Below are positions 1 to 11,856 of a stretch of DNA of 64,000 nt, in pieces. Position 1 is the first letter of the stretch; each line of letters opens with the position of its first letter. Where the stretch lies: assembly GCA_015501595.1 (NCBI GenBank), contig JADNRX010000185.1, positions 1 through 64,000 of the forward strand. The letters are read 5' to 3'. This stretch comes from Hymenopellis radicata (taxonomy: Eukaryota; Basidiomycota; Agaricomycetes; Agaricales; Physalacriaceae). A program made the position numbers and the translations under genes. The notes under the pieces are model-generated. The model was not told the origin of the DNA. It searched no databases and saw only the letters and a program-made list of their open reading frames with translations.

Positions 1-203
1 AAAACGAGTCGCGTATTTATTATTTAATTCGAGCAGTATCTGGATAGTGAATCTTCGCGTCAAGTCTTGATGAAGGAGGCCTCGGCGTCGTATATTAAAA
101 GTATAACAAATTTCTTCTCACCTCGACTGTCAAAGTTCAATCCAGTGATATCGACTTCTGGCACTGCGAAGATAATGTCGTTTTCTTAGTGGAACTTCAA
201 GTA

Positions 204-569
204 GGGCTCCGCACCGTACCCGTACGATACGGTCGTACAGATAGACCGGTACGGGTCCGTAACCGTCGACGATTCTGGAAACAAAATCGACGGCCATATT
301 TCGACGGGTGCCATACGGCTCCCTCAATTTTGAGGGAACGGTTCTGCACTAATGGGAGGTAAGCAATGAGCACAAAAGAAGTGTTTTGACATACTTGACT
401 GACCTCAAAATTTAGAAGGTCCGTCGAGGTCGTCGCTTCAAATCATCCATCACCCGTATCTCATACGGTGAGGTCCGTTCTTCTGTACGGTACGGTACGG
501 ATACGGGGGCCCCAATCGTACGGCCGTACAATCGACGGCCGTACCCGTCGACGGTACGGTGCGGAGCCC
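204..569. mobile_element. MITE-like TIR element rich in GTACGG
   Basis: The segment starts GGGCTCCGCACCGTACC and ends with the exact reverse complement (553-569). It is flanked on both sides by TA (202-203 and 570-571), the target duplication typical of Tc1/mariner-type insertions. The ends are built of variants of the word GTACGG/CCGTAC, so they can fold extensively. No transposase is encoded in the 366 bp, so it would be non-autonomous. Superfamily assignment is inference from the TA alone. Confidence 0.7.
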
Positions 570-807
570 TAAGTGGAAGTTGTGGCTATTGTTCAAAGTA
601 AAAGAAAGTCAGGAAATGATGAGTCGTGTCGCACGGTCAGTCATTTCGCGTGAAGTACAACATTCATCCTCAGGCCTCAGGCTCAAATTTCTCTTAGGAA
701 GTTTCCAAGAAGTTTCACGACACCTTTTGTCTTCATCACGAGATGTCCGTGCGTGGGAATATTCCCAATCAAGCTGCTAGTTGGCTTTTGAGGCTTGCAA
801 ATATACC

Positions 808-3167
808 ATGAGCACGAGCCTTGAAGACGCGTTCTTCAACCTCAGTCCGCCGCGCTTTGGTCGGGAGGGTGCCTCATCCCCGAATCCTAAATACCCGCCT
901 GGAAATTTCCTCGACACGCATCTCGATGAGAATCTGATCCTGCGACGCGTCCAATTACATCCGACCCTCCTCACAGAACTCGCCAGTCTAGTCGATGCGA
1001 AGCTCAACGAGTTCCCACACCCAATTCCCGACAACTACTACGGCCGTTCGATAGGATGGTATCGAAAAGCTTCTGAGAAGACTACAGCCGAAGATATAGC
1101 CAAAATACACAACCTCGGTCCGGGCACTGTTGCTGCCCAACTTGCATCTAGTATTCTCTTACATCCTACTCGACCTGAGGCGGTTTCCCCTCTATCATGG
1201 GGGCCATCCCAAATCGACACTTGCAACCATCACTCATCTACTCCGTTCTTCACCGAACATTTCTTTCTTCAAATTAACGACTATAAGGGAGGTCAAGCCG
1301 AATACCTTGAGGAGTTCTCCCCCGAGACGCGCCCTACTATACTGTCGATAGCAAAGCGCTATCCCCAACTCGCTGTTGCCATGTTCTTCTGTCCTGCGGC
1401 TGAAGAGCTCCTTCGATCCATGAGCCGGATAGCAGATCACGAAGTGTTTCCCTGGATGGCAAACTCACAGACCCAGTATGCTCCAGGGTCTGCCAAGTTT
1501 ATTCGGCCGAGTGATAATCCTCATCCACCGTGGAGCGTACCTAAGCTCCTTCTGCTCCCTCCTCAGGATTGCGGTATACGGCGCAGTAACCGCAGGGAGT
1601 CTCCACTTGTCGAGTACTGCGCTCCTGGAAGAATCACACCCATTCCTACACAGGAGTGGCGCGACCAGCCCGAAGTATATATCCAGAGAGTGAGTTGTTA
1701 CAGCATCGAACGTTTGCAGCTGTCTAAGTCGACTTCTAGGCATGGGCCAATGCTGTGCGAGCCGACGCTTCGGTGATGATTCTGGATTGTGGAAATTATT
1801 TGCGCGTCGGAATTCGTCACCGCGCAACACAGATACTTCTGCTTTCGGATTTGGTCGACGTGTGTCATTGCAAGAATCCGGCGTATGGAAAGATTTGGGC
1901 TGGTATCCACCTGGCCATTGTGGAGGATGTTCTTCAGCGCCACCAGATAGCGCAGGAGTTAAGCCCCGACATTACGCCGTCTGTGGGAGACAAACGACCG
2001 TCACTGGATGATGAGGATGGCAGGCCTAGAAAAAAGTCAATTTCACCCCCGATATCTGCAAGATCACGGACCCGAAAGGTGTGTTCTCCTTCACTAGTTA
2101 TGGCCAGATGGTAACTTGTACTTTCAGCATTCTTCCGCGGGAATAACGAAGACCAACAAGGACTTGGCGAGTCGCAAGGCACGTTCTTTGAAGCGGTCTG
2201 TATAGATTACTCAAGATGCCCTTAGCCCCTTCCAAAACACCTCAACTTGAAGCCAAGCACTAGAAAGGTCTCGGTACGTTAGCCTTTCGGCTCCTTGGTT
2301 GGCTCTAATTAAGATCTCGGGAAGTCGACGGAGGGAACAGTTACGCAGATGAATGTGCGTCACATTCTCTCTGGTGTCCTCCTCGACGCTGATGTTCGAC
2401 ACAGAACCTCGCAGACTCTTTTTCTCGACACAATGCCTTGTCGATCTATGTTCGCCTCGGCATGTATAACTCCCTTCACCGTCAATCCTCCTGCAACCTG
2501 GCGTGAAACGGACTAAAATCTACTCAAGTCAAAAGTATCTGACAGTGCTCTTGAAAAACCGACTTGGGACAGGTGCCACCGGGGATGTCTTTATAGGAAC
2601 CGTGCCCACTGTCAAACATGGACCCATTGTCGTCAAACTAGCGACGACGTATAAGCGGTTATGTCGGCTCCGTCATGAGCACTCTATCTATACTCACCTA
2701 ACATCCGCTGGTGTGAAGTGCATTCCTCGAGTATTTGGGTTTTATCAGGATGGCCATCGTCATGTCGGTGCACTGATATTGAGCCACGATGGAAGTCCCC
2801 TTGGGAGTCGCTCTACACGACTCTCCAGTGCCGAGAAGTACGTTTGCGTGTTCCCTTTGGTTCAGTCATATATTAAACTCTCTCTCTTAGAAATCACTTA
2901 AGAGATGCAATGACGGCCATACACGGGGCTGGCGTCCTGCATCGTGACTTGAGAGTATGGAATATTCTTGTGGACGGAACAGGCCGTATTACCATCATTG
3001 ATTTCGACAGAGCAAATACGACGGCAAACGAGCAGGAATTTTACTGGGAAACAGAACGCCTGGAGAAGTTGTTACGAGGAGAATACATCAATGATGCCCA
3101 TGTCATCGGTAAAGATGGTATGCCCGGAAATATTGGCGAGCTTGTAAATGACAACGGCGATGTATGA
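808..3167 (+). CDS. Protein kinase-like protein with catalytic motifs, multi-exon
   Basis: A multi-exon gene starting at ATG 808. The first long exon runs to the donor after ...EVYIQR near 1689. It joins ...AWANAVRADASVMILDCG..., then an exon ending near 2079, then a further short one. The C-terminal half is a kinase fold: a glycine-loop-like LGTGATGDVF, VVKLA as the likely lysine strand, the catalytic loop HRDLRVWNILV (HRD and the downstream N) and IIDFDRA replacing DFG. An intron at about 2842-2889 joins SSAEK to NHLRDAM. The exact exon joins between 2200 and 2470 are not resolved, so two genes rather than one remain possible. It resembles the large Agaricomycete kinase-like families with an uncharacterised N-terminal domain. 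The stop lies 24 bp from the stop of the convergent gene 3192-5530. Substrate and role are unknown. Confidence 0.65.
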
Positions 3168-3191
3168 ATTAATGAAGATTGTAGATTACGA

Positions 3192-5530
3192 TTACTGTGG
3201 CGCTGACAACCCTACTCTTCTGTAACAAGCACGTACTAGATTAGCCGTCTTTCTCTGATCTTCCGCTTTGGTCATCTCATTGGCGTCGCCCGACATCTCA
3301 TGCAAATTCTGGAACATGACTCGTAGTTCTTTGTCGTCATCCATGGCTACTAGAATGTCCGTTGGCGACAGGATACCGTGGCTGTGTCCCGTGCTATGTA
3401 GGGCGATAAGGGCCTTGTTCAGCCCCACTTCTAGCTCTGCCAGCTCGCGCTGGAGTTGACATCTGGATCGCGTCTCGTCGAGATAGTCAACGTATTCGAA
3501 AATCGACATTCCGATATCCTCCAGCAAGACTATGAACAGTCCCTGGCTGGGCTCCGCGAAGAATCCAAAGACACGGGGGAGGATTTTGGATTCCGTCTGA
3601 TCCATGATGCGAAGGCGATAGCTATACTCGCGCCAAAGTTGAGAGCCATTGTTCATACCCAATGCAACATATGCCAACATTGTTCCGCACTCGGTAGATT
3701 CACTGGATGAAAGCCACGCACACGCGCGCGCTGTACTCCAAGACGCTCCGCGGTAAAACTCCCGGGAGAAGTCAACTTCAATGGTTGTTTCTAGGTTCGG
3801 GACAGGAACCGTACGGTCTTCGGCTTGCTCGTCAAGGAGCTGTGACTGGTTTTGAGCAGCGACGACAAGCTCCGCTCCGGGAAATTCGTTTTGCAGGTAC
3901 TCCGGTGTCTGAAAGAGTTCCAAGAGCACCGGTACTTCCTCCCACCTGGCTATGATCTGGGAGGCCGCGAGAAGGCTTGCCTCCAAGCGCTGAGCCTGGA
4001 AAATACTTGACGTCAAGTCCTTCATGGTTCGTGCATTGTCTTACCGTAACATCAGCATAGTGATGCTTCCATAGCAGCTGTACAGTATGTTAATAATCAA
4101 AGCTCGACGATGTTGAAAGTAGGATAACATACCTTAGTAGGCAAGTCGATCTTCAAACGGGCGGCTTCGCGCCACAGATGTCCCCGCCACGCGACATCGA
4201 GAGTCGCCGCAATGTTGAGGCCGATGCGAACCTTCATAGGCGAAGGATCCTCTTTATTGCAAGGATTCCTCGGAATGTAAGTAGGTTTCGACAGAAGCAT
4301 GGTTTGAGAATATCGGTGGCGCATACAGATAATCTGCCGGTTGCCGTCTTCGATAACTGCGAAAGTCCCATTGATCGCAACAAGCTTTGTCCATACCTGC
4401 AGATAGAAAGCGAATCTGAGAGTGAAGTCATGCAGAAACAGAGTACACACCTTCCTCAGAAGTACCCTTGCCCTGGCTAAATTCACAGCACTGTGAGAGC
4501 TTTTAGTACGCTTGAACTTCCAGGGGCCGTCAACGGATTTGATGTCCTCTATAATGTGTGCAGGTATCATGGAGTCCGGACCAGCTAATCGCCCGACACA
4601 AGGAATCTCTGTGAGCGCCGCGTGATACTGCTTGCAAGAAGGAATGCAATGCGGATTCATCTGGGGATGGCGTCGTTCCCATTCAAAGTTGCCCTTTGTC
4701 GAACATATGTATTCGATGGCCCTCGTCACGCCGTCGGTCAGGAAGTCGATCTCTGTCAGATAGTACAGCAAGAATGGCGTCAGCGCATGGTCGACTGCCG
4801 CTTGCAGGCCATTTGTGAACGGCTGCAGTTCTGGAATTGCTACGCGATCTATATGCAGATGAGCCGTCGAAGAGTCATCAGGGTACTCGGAATTGTTGTC
4901 ACTATGCCAGAAAATGTAGTCGGTGTTCTCCCAAGGCTCCTTAACCTCGTCAAAGATTGTAAGGCCAGACGAATGTAGGGTGGATTGATTCAAGACGGCG
5001 GCGCTGATGTCGGCAGCGATCCTCTCGCGTTGCGTGCAGAGTGCCTGTAGCTCTCCTGGAGACACTACCGGTGCGGATGGAGTCCTCAGAGTCGGTGTAC
5101 GCCAACGGCGGTCGTACCCGTGGCCCGGTGGCAAGTCCGGCAATATGTTGTTATCTTCGAGTGCTGCATCACATAACATGGCGCAATAGTCTGAAAGTCC
5201 TGGCAGTATCACGACAGATTGAAGCGTGAGCTCATCTCGAAGATGGAAGGAACAAAGGTCCAGATCCGGGGATGGCGGGGAAGTAGATAACGGGGAAAGG
5301 GTAGCATCCGTAGTTGAAGTTTGGGGCGGAGCAGTGATGTTTGTCGAAGGAGGTATTGTACTGGTTGAGACGTAGTTACCAGACTTCGAGTATTTAGGAA
5401 GCTTATCGCTAAGCAGTGCCTTGATACCACGCCGATCTAATCTGAAGACGAAGCATTAACGGAGCTTGGCGTAAGGCTAATAGTAGGAGAGTCTAGTGGA
5501 TTACACTTACTCTATGGTTGACGAATTCAT
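3192..5530 (-). CDS. Kinase-like protein with degenerate catalytic motifs (pseudokinase)
   Basis: The start ATG is at 5530 in a tiny first exon (5511-5530), joined by a 69 bp intron to the exon beginning at 5441. Further introns follow LLRK, DLPTK and HHYADVT. The N-terminal ~370 residues are an uncharacterised domain whose end (VWTKLVAINGTFAVIED...) resembles the matching part of the convergent gene 808-3167. The C-terminal part has a kinase-like outline (ILPRVFGFF, hinge-like VLLEDIG). However, the catalytic loop reads HSTGHSHGILSPTDIL, with no HRD aspartate, and the DFG position reads FQNLHE. On sequence alone it should not transfer phosphate. The reading frame is open, so this looks like a maintained pseudokinase rather than a decayed gene; function is unknown. 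Confidence 0.65.
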
Positions 5531-6178
5531 GGGGAAGTTGGAGATTTGGTCCGCGCAGTCAGCCAGCAAACAGCTTATATTCGCAGGGCAGCTCCATTGT
5601 TCCTTGTCTGTGGATGGAAACAATAACACAAAGGCTCAAGGGTATCAATATGGGTGACATCATCCGCTATTGTCATTGACTGGATCGTAACAATAATGGC
5701 AGCGAACCATTATTTTCTCTAGGTCAACATCAAGGGCAAGGCATTTCTGCAACAAAATGGGACCTACTACGTGCTACTGAAAAGAGCCAGAGATGGAGGA
5801 CTCGAGCGCCAAACCAAGGACAGAGACTAACAGGGCGAAAACCTGAGGTCCATGATGCAACCTTCGCTATGGCCAGCGTGGGACTGATGTTGATAGAAAC
5901 GAATGGGCCTTGTTCTGAGCCCGATATTGCCGTAACTCACAAAAGAACCAAGAAAGGACCTGCGTTCATCCCGAAATGGAGCAAAAGACAATTATCACTC
6001 CAGAGATATAACAAGGTTGCGATCGTCCATGAGTCGCCACTCCACAACCGAGCCGTGCAATCCTTCCTTCCTTCCACATTCTACCGCTGATCCAGTAAGT
6101 CTTGGACTCAAAGGAAGACTTGTGCTCACCATACTGTATCCAGAGCATCAACATCTGCAACTCGAATTAACTCAATCT
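5531..6178. other. Intergenic region, no gene seen
   Basis: About 650 bp between the divergent starts of the pseudokinase gene and the small gene at 6179. Some open frames occur on the plus strand from 5869, but they lack splice-consistent continuation. A GTAAGT donor near 6091 and a CCAG acceptor near 6144 suggest a 5' untranslated exon of the downstream gene. Confidence 0.4.
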
Positions 6179-6635
6179 ATGAATCCCCCGCCTGAACGCC
6201 GATCACGTCGGCTCAGGGATTCCAGGTCCAGCATCGTTCCTCAGCAGCAGCCAAGCAGCATAACGTTCCCACCATCGACCACCTACAGTCGAGAAGAGGA
6301 TACTAGGGCAGGCGAGCGGGAGAGAAATCGATCCCAAGGCGCAGCCAGTCTCAGAGGCACAACAAACGTATCTCGAAGGGAAATGACCGCCCGAGAAGGA
6401 CTGCGATCGACGGAGGCTACGGTTGGTGTTTTACGCAGAGCCACTGTTGAATAAGAACACTGACACATAGCTGCAGAAACGTCTAGACAAGCTCAAGGAG
6501 CGAGCGGCCGCACGCTACAGGGAGACGCGTGGCACACTTAGCACTCGGCTGACGTCCAAGGAGTTCGACGAAGACAAGGAGCCTGCTTGGCTGATTGAAC
6601 TTTTGAACGCACGTAATAGCCCTTCGAAGGAGTAG
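6179..6635 (+). CDS. Small charged hypothetical protein, two exons
   Basis: Reading from ATG 6179 (MNPPPERRSRRLRDS...), the frame is joined after ...RSTEAT to LQKRLDKLKERAAARYRE. The intron starts GTTGGT and ends ACATAG, which keeps phase 0. The stop is at 6633-6635. The ~135-residue product is Arg/Ser/Glu-rich in the first half and then has a short helical, probably coiled-coil stretch (LQKRLDKLKERAAARY) and an acidic tail. I do not recognise the family. Both the codon quality of the second exon and the clean splice support a real gene. An upstream in-frame start (6017) would add about 54 residues if the region near 6091-6144 is not an intron. Confidence 0.45.
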
Positions 6636-8599
6636 AGTGTTGCATGTCTGAGGTCTATGACGGGAATGAACCGAACGAATGCGATAGACAGTCGTAAACT
6701 TTACCAAAATACTTGTTTCATATCGCTTTCACTTGAGAGAATGAGATGTCAACATATTGTCAACGCAGGTATTAGACCAGGGATTTGAGTCGTTATTGTA
6801 GCGAAACTCAACAAGCTCCGAGTCAATGGCACGAGTGGGCATGAATATAGTAGCCTGACGCGTTGACGGGGCCGTAGAGCACTCGGTGTTTCCTCTATCC
6901 GTCACCAAGGATGATGAGTCAATCCCCTGCCCAAGAACCGCATTCTTTGCCAGAAAACGGTGCCCATAGGGCTTTGAGGCCGCGCAAGTCGACTGTCCAA
7001 CAGTATTGCGACGCCATGCAGAATGCAATCATAGTATAAATAATGCCCCAATATTTGCTCGTGGATTTCCGGAGGCAGATTCGTCGTGAAATACGTGGTC
7101 AGTAAAAACTGCTGGAAGGAGAAGATAACTCACGCGACGTTTGCGTTGGATTCTCGTAGTGTGAGGCTGTCGGAATGTAGCTCGTCCATCGAGGCATCGA
7201 GGCATCGGTGTACACCTCTTCCGAGTAGATGCATTTGTCGATGTTGAAGAGCCGGAAGTACTGGCCCATTTCATAAGGGAGAACTAGCCAGGAAACCACT
7301 TTGAGTAGGACGCGCCGAGACACGTCAATGCCCGCTGAGGAGGCCAAATTGTAAGCGACGCCGATGACAGTTAAGATGAACGGCAGCGTTGGAAATTTCA
7401 GCGTAGTGCACCGCCGGTCAGCGCTGAAGACAGCAAGACTAAAAGGAGCGAGTCCAAAGTTTAGTTCAGGCACCGAGCACAGCCACGAAAAAGAGGTCAC
7501 GCGGCACAGTCGCGGCACGTAAAACCCATTTTTTCTTCCTCTCTTGAATTTCGAATGCATGAGCGCTCAGCCTCCGTGCATGTAATTCAACAGCCTGGTT
7601 TTTCTTCTTCTTCTCCGTATGGGTAGCCCGGATACGTCAGGGCGCTGCTAGCCTTGCCGCCTGTCCGGAAGCTCACGATTCACGAAATGGACTCTCTACA
7701 ACGCAACTGCTCCTTCTGACGTTCTCCCCCGCCTTTTCAGTCCTATTCATGCCCCTGATTGATTGATGTGGAATGGGCGGGCGGTAGTCCTCTCGCTTGC
7801 ACTACTTTCATGACGATGTCGCCCAAATGTCAACACGTTTTGTTCTCTAGTCATCTGGCCTTTCCGAAGTACTAATTGTGTGGTGGCCAGTACTCGGCCA
7901 GATACTGTTCGCTACTTCTAGCTCTGCTGGGTCTTGCTCTCTGGGTACCTGCCTGTCATTTCTCGCGTAGTGACAGACTTACCGTCAGACAGGAAATGAG
8001 GTCTGTACTTTTCCGGATTCATACTGTCCACGTCTCAGAATGAAACTTATAGAATGATTCATGTCTTCGTTCCATCTTCACCGCTAGATTTCATTCAGCG
8101 ATCACCTCCTCAGCCTTAGTTCCGGGGGTTGTAGCCTTGCTCGACCAGAAACGTTTCGCAGTACGAAAGTTACCGATGGAACTGGCGGGTGCGGTTAAGG
8201 TGCGGTCGTGTATTCTCCATCGCGTGACTGGGCGCAGGATTTATTATGGTATCATAATTGCGCCACACTTTTAGTTACTGGCACTAACACGCTGAAGTAC
8301 AGATTATCTTCTCTTAGTTCGCCAAGGACAACACTCAGGCTCACCCTTGGCAGCCAACTGCGTTGCTGTCGTGTTTTGACAGACAAATACAAAACATCGA
8401 ACAAAGAAATGTCACGTTGCTTTTGTTTGTTGCGCTTTGGATCAACAATAAATTCGCTTGTTCTGGTTGTACTGTTCTCTCCCAATAACCACCACCGACC
8501 CGCCAACACCTATTCCTTAGAGTGAGTTTTAGTGCATTGTTTCATTCACCCGCCAACCGACTAACGTGGTAACTAGGAAGCTCACTTCTCAACCCATTT
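6636..8599. other. Gene-poor stretch with one unassigned open frame
   Basis: On the minus strand, 7099-7560 is open for 153 codons and includes a hydrophobic run (about LPFILTVIGVAYNLA) followed by VSWLVLPYEMGQYF. It could be an exon of a membrane protein, but I recognise no family and found no convincing partner exons. The remaining sequence, including 7561-8599 upstream of the F-box gene, shows no supported feature. Confidence 0.3.
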
Positions 8600-10052
8600 A
8601 TGAGCATCACGATGAATTCGTTACCGGCATTGCCGTCGTCGTCGTCCTCCTCGTTCAGCGACAACGACAACAGCCTTGCGCTTTCCGCACCTCACGGCAT
8701 TGTCCCCGTGTCGTATTCCCTTGACGCTCAGACGTACCATATTCACACCTTGCCCACCGAAATCCTACTATCGGTGTTCAGCCTTCTTCCTCCGGTGACG
8801 TCTTCGACCCGTCCGCTGCCCAATGGGTTGTGGGCCGTGTTTGTCGAAATTGGGCTCAAGTCGCTGCGTCGTGCTATGACCTCTGGAGGTGCATCACGGT
8901 CACGGTCTTCTCCGCGGTTTGGTGTCCCAATTCTGTTGGCCTTTTACGTGAAGTCGTATCCCGCTCTGGAGAGCACCCTTTGCACATCACATTCGATATG
9001 AGGGGCATCGACATGACCGGTGAAGATTTCGGGCACGAAATCTACAACCAGGATGGAAAGCGCATACTACCATTCTTCGAAGCCAGGTCCCTGCAGCTCT
9101 TGACCGTACTTATGGATTTCTCACCGCGCTGGGTCTCTGCCGAGTTTCGCGGCTCGTACCGAGCTGCGCGAGGGCCCTCGATGCAATCACGGAGAGGTTA
9201 CCTCAACTTGAGGCTCTTACTATCGATTGTGACGACAGTGTGCAAGTGAACATTTATGCTTTTTGCGATGCTCCACGCCTACGCTCGGTTTGCATTGACT
9301 ACGCCCGGTACAGATGATGGACACCTGCTCGTTGGTGTCTCTCGTTAGCTTGTCGGATTGCTTCTCCACAGTGATGCTTAGCGAGTGTCCGAAGCTAGAG
9401 AGTCTGACGGCTTACGGAATAATACAATCATTTAGGGATGCGGGGAGGCGCACGACTTTGAAGAGCATCACTTATATCAGTCTCGGCCACGATGACCAGC
9501 TGGTGTTCCTCGATCTCCCCAATCTGATTGAGCTCGAGCTCGCCACATCTGTATGCCCCGAGCTCACTGTAGCCAACTTTTTGGAACATTCGATGCCCTC
9601 TTCGGAAACTGTCTCTTCTGCTTTGTCAATGCGACTGTCTTCAGTTGGTGGATATACTTCGCCTTACGCCAACCGTAGAGGAAATTGTCATCGAATTCGA
9701 TAACTTTTTCTGGTACTTTGATCGAGTTGATTTGTCCTCGGAGGACAGCGACTCCGACGATGATGATGACTCCGACGAATACTTCGCAGATAAAGCGGGG
9801 AGGCGACTCGAAAGCGGGCGTCGCGTCGGCTTGGAATCGTTGATGGACTTTGTTGGCATTATGAAGACTTCTAAGTCCCCTCCCATTCCTCTCCTTTCAT
9901 TACCCTGCCTCAAAAAGTTCTGCTTGTCTTTCAAGTTTTTGGCGCGCGATGAGGCGCAGCTTCTGGACAGCGCCTTTTACGAGCAAAGTATCATACAGGC
10001 TTTTCAGCTCGAAGGCATTGCTCTCTCTTTGAAGGTTATTGCTCGCACGTAA
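8600..10052 (+). pseudogene. F-box/LRR-like protein with several frame breaks
   Basis: The N-terminal part from ATG 8600 reads ...IHTLPTEILLSVFSLLPP, the start of an F-box, but the frame then changes. The continuation ...VVGRVCRNWAQVAASCYDLW (typical F-box helix 3 with the W) is in another frame, with the break near 8795. A second break near 9165 separates FEARSLQLL... from the leucine-rich ITERLPQLEALTIDCDD. A third near 9630 separates VSSALSMRLSS from LRLTPTVEEIVIEFDNF. The final part has an Asp/Ser-rich acidic stretch (SSEDSDSDDDDDSDE) and stops at 10050-10052. Each piece is good F-box/LRR-like coding sequence, so the gene is either a recent pseudogene or is damaged by base-level errors. 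An intact protein would be an SCF substrate receptor of unknown target. Confidence 0.6.
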
Positions 10053-10267
10053 TTAAACCAGTACTCGCACTATGTAGTATACACATTTATCTCGTATTTC
10101 GTCTATACCCATTCATCTGTACCATAGGCCAGTTATCCAATAAATATCGCCGACTTACTCCCGCTTGACTCCATTCTGACATTCAACAAAATTTCTTTAA
10201 CTTCAAGCCCAACGGTTGAACTCAGTCGAAATGCTCTCAAGGCCAACGAGGAGTACTTACTAACAAA

Positions 10268-10433
10268 GCAATCAAGCGCAGCGCAGAAGAGACAATTGAG
10301 CACATCGACCTCCTGCGTGCCTCCTTCCCCTCACCGTGGATGTCACGTCCCTCCCTCCCTGACATACGCTCTGCCTTTGCCCGCATAGACGTCGTGTTCA
10401 ACAATGCGCCCTCCTTCAACCATCTGCTTACGT
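10268..10433 (+). pseudogene. Short-chain dehydrogenase fragment, middle part
   Basis: Open reading AIKRSAEETIEHIDLLRASF ... DIRSAFARIDVVFNNAPS. The segment ARIDVVFNNA matches the conserved (G)RIDVVFNNAG strand-loop that follows the dinucleotide fold in classical SDRs; the terminal G is replaced. No upstream Rossmann GxxxGxG motif exists on this strand, and the sequence after NNA is not SDR-like. With the opposite-strand piece at 10665-10820 it forms one broken SDR gene. Confidence 0.45.
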
Positions 10434-10664
10434 GAGTGTCATGCTCGTCTATGACGCTGACGACAGACGTTTTTATGCAGAGTGTGATGAGCGATATTGC
10501 GCCACACGTTCAAAACCCCTGGTTCACCACGCGCGATATCGCGGGCTTGGGAAGTTCATGTATGTGATTCCACAATGGGATGAGCTACTGCTGTATATTC
10601 TGGAGCTCACCATCGATCCTCCGTTGCGACACGAATGCGGTCCTCAGCTGTGCCACTGGATGTA

Positions 10665-10820
10665 GGGAAGCTATGGCGTAGGGATTGCACATTGTGGCTA
10701 CGGCGATGTCACCGGAAGCGAGCACACGTTCAGTCATAGCACGGCCTTGAAAGCCTGAAGATGCGCCGGTGACTGTAGCACTGTTAGCAGGGATAAGAAA
10801 CAGAACTTCGGGAGAACGTC
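10665..10820 (-). pseudogene. Short-chain dehydrogenase fragment, N-terminal cofactor motif
   Basis: The minus strand reads ATVTGASSGFQGRAMTERVL followed by ASGDIAVATMCNP. This is the N-terminal NAD(P)-binding motif TGxxSGxG of SDRs, with one extra residue in the SGFG loop, then the second strand (D-IAVAT-R-P pattern). It is isolated and points towards the middle fragment at 10268-10433 on the other strand, implying an inversion within a former gene. Confidence 0.5.
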
Positions 10821-10893
10821 CTACTAAACCACACTTTGGGGGGTCATTGTACGTAGACTGGCGTTCAAGATGACGGTCCCTTATTAAATGCAC

Positions 10894-11856
10894 AATAAGA
10901 CCTTTATATGGAGAGTGATACTTAAATGATATACCTCAGTGGGAACGCGAAGCACACCATAAAAATACTTAGTGATAACACACTGTCCGATGACCACTGA
11001 GTCCCTTGACATTTTTAGGCGGATAATGAACCCCCGATACGCCTACGCATTGTACAGTCAGAGATGGGGATGCAAAAGAGGGTACTCACTAAGCGTCTCC
11101 AGAAATACTGAACGCGTTAACGCGACTATGGCGGTTTCAATGCGTTGAAGGAAGTGGCCACGTGGCCTCAAAGGCCCTACTCGGGCCGACTTTCTTTGGC
11201 CTTAGTTAGCCTTACACCGCCAAACGGGAAAACACTTAATATCAGTGATCTGGCCATCTCCCGAGGTCCAGTGATGGGTTCTGTGAAATTTCACCGTTGC
11301 GATCGTAAGTTTTCCAACTTCCGGGTAGTAATTAAATGTCCAACAGCTCGTTCACTAATTTTCCACTAATGATCGGGCCGGGCTGTCCGCCTGCCTCGCT
11401 GGTGACAACTGCAGTGAGCAGCGCATGTTAGTATCACAATGGCTCGAAGAATTGTTGATGTTCTGTAATAATCAAGTCAGCATTACTGTTTGAATCTGTA
11501 ATGCTAGGCACTGTTTTCAACGTATCTCTCAAGTATCTCTGGCTTTTAGTACTAAGAAGGGCGGCCGGGAGATCACGAAGGGCATCAGGATGATCACATT
11601 TCTTCCTGTTCGTAGCAACTTAGTCGAGTGGCTATGCGTGCCGTTCAAACGCTCGTCTTTTGGTTCGAGTCCCACTGGTTTCGAATCATTATTTTCACTC
11701 ATTTGTAAGCGGCCAGTGCAGTGGAAGGCCACAGACCAAGTAGTAGACATTTAATGAGTACCCGAGAGTTGAAAATTTAATGGAGGGTCCAGCGGCTGGA
11801 CTAAAACCGGAGAATCTGTGAATTCCAGTTGTCCGCCGTTTGGCGGTGTAGCTTAG
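10894..11856. other. Non-coding stretch with a tRNA-like Pol III box pair
   Basis: No convincing exon is visible. At about 11625-11675 the sequence holds TAGTCGAGTGG (fits the A box TRGYNNARNNG) and, about 30 bp further, GGTTCGAGTCC (fits the B box). Acceptor and T-stem pairing are poor when folded around them, so this looks like a tRNA relic or the head of a SINE rather than a working tRNA gene. Confidence 0.35.

Noticed and set aside
9641..9934. Minus-strand Ser-rich frame
   Set aside because: Antisense of the Asp/Ser-rich stretch of the F-box relic; no splice or family support.
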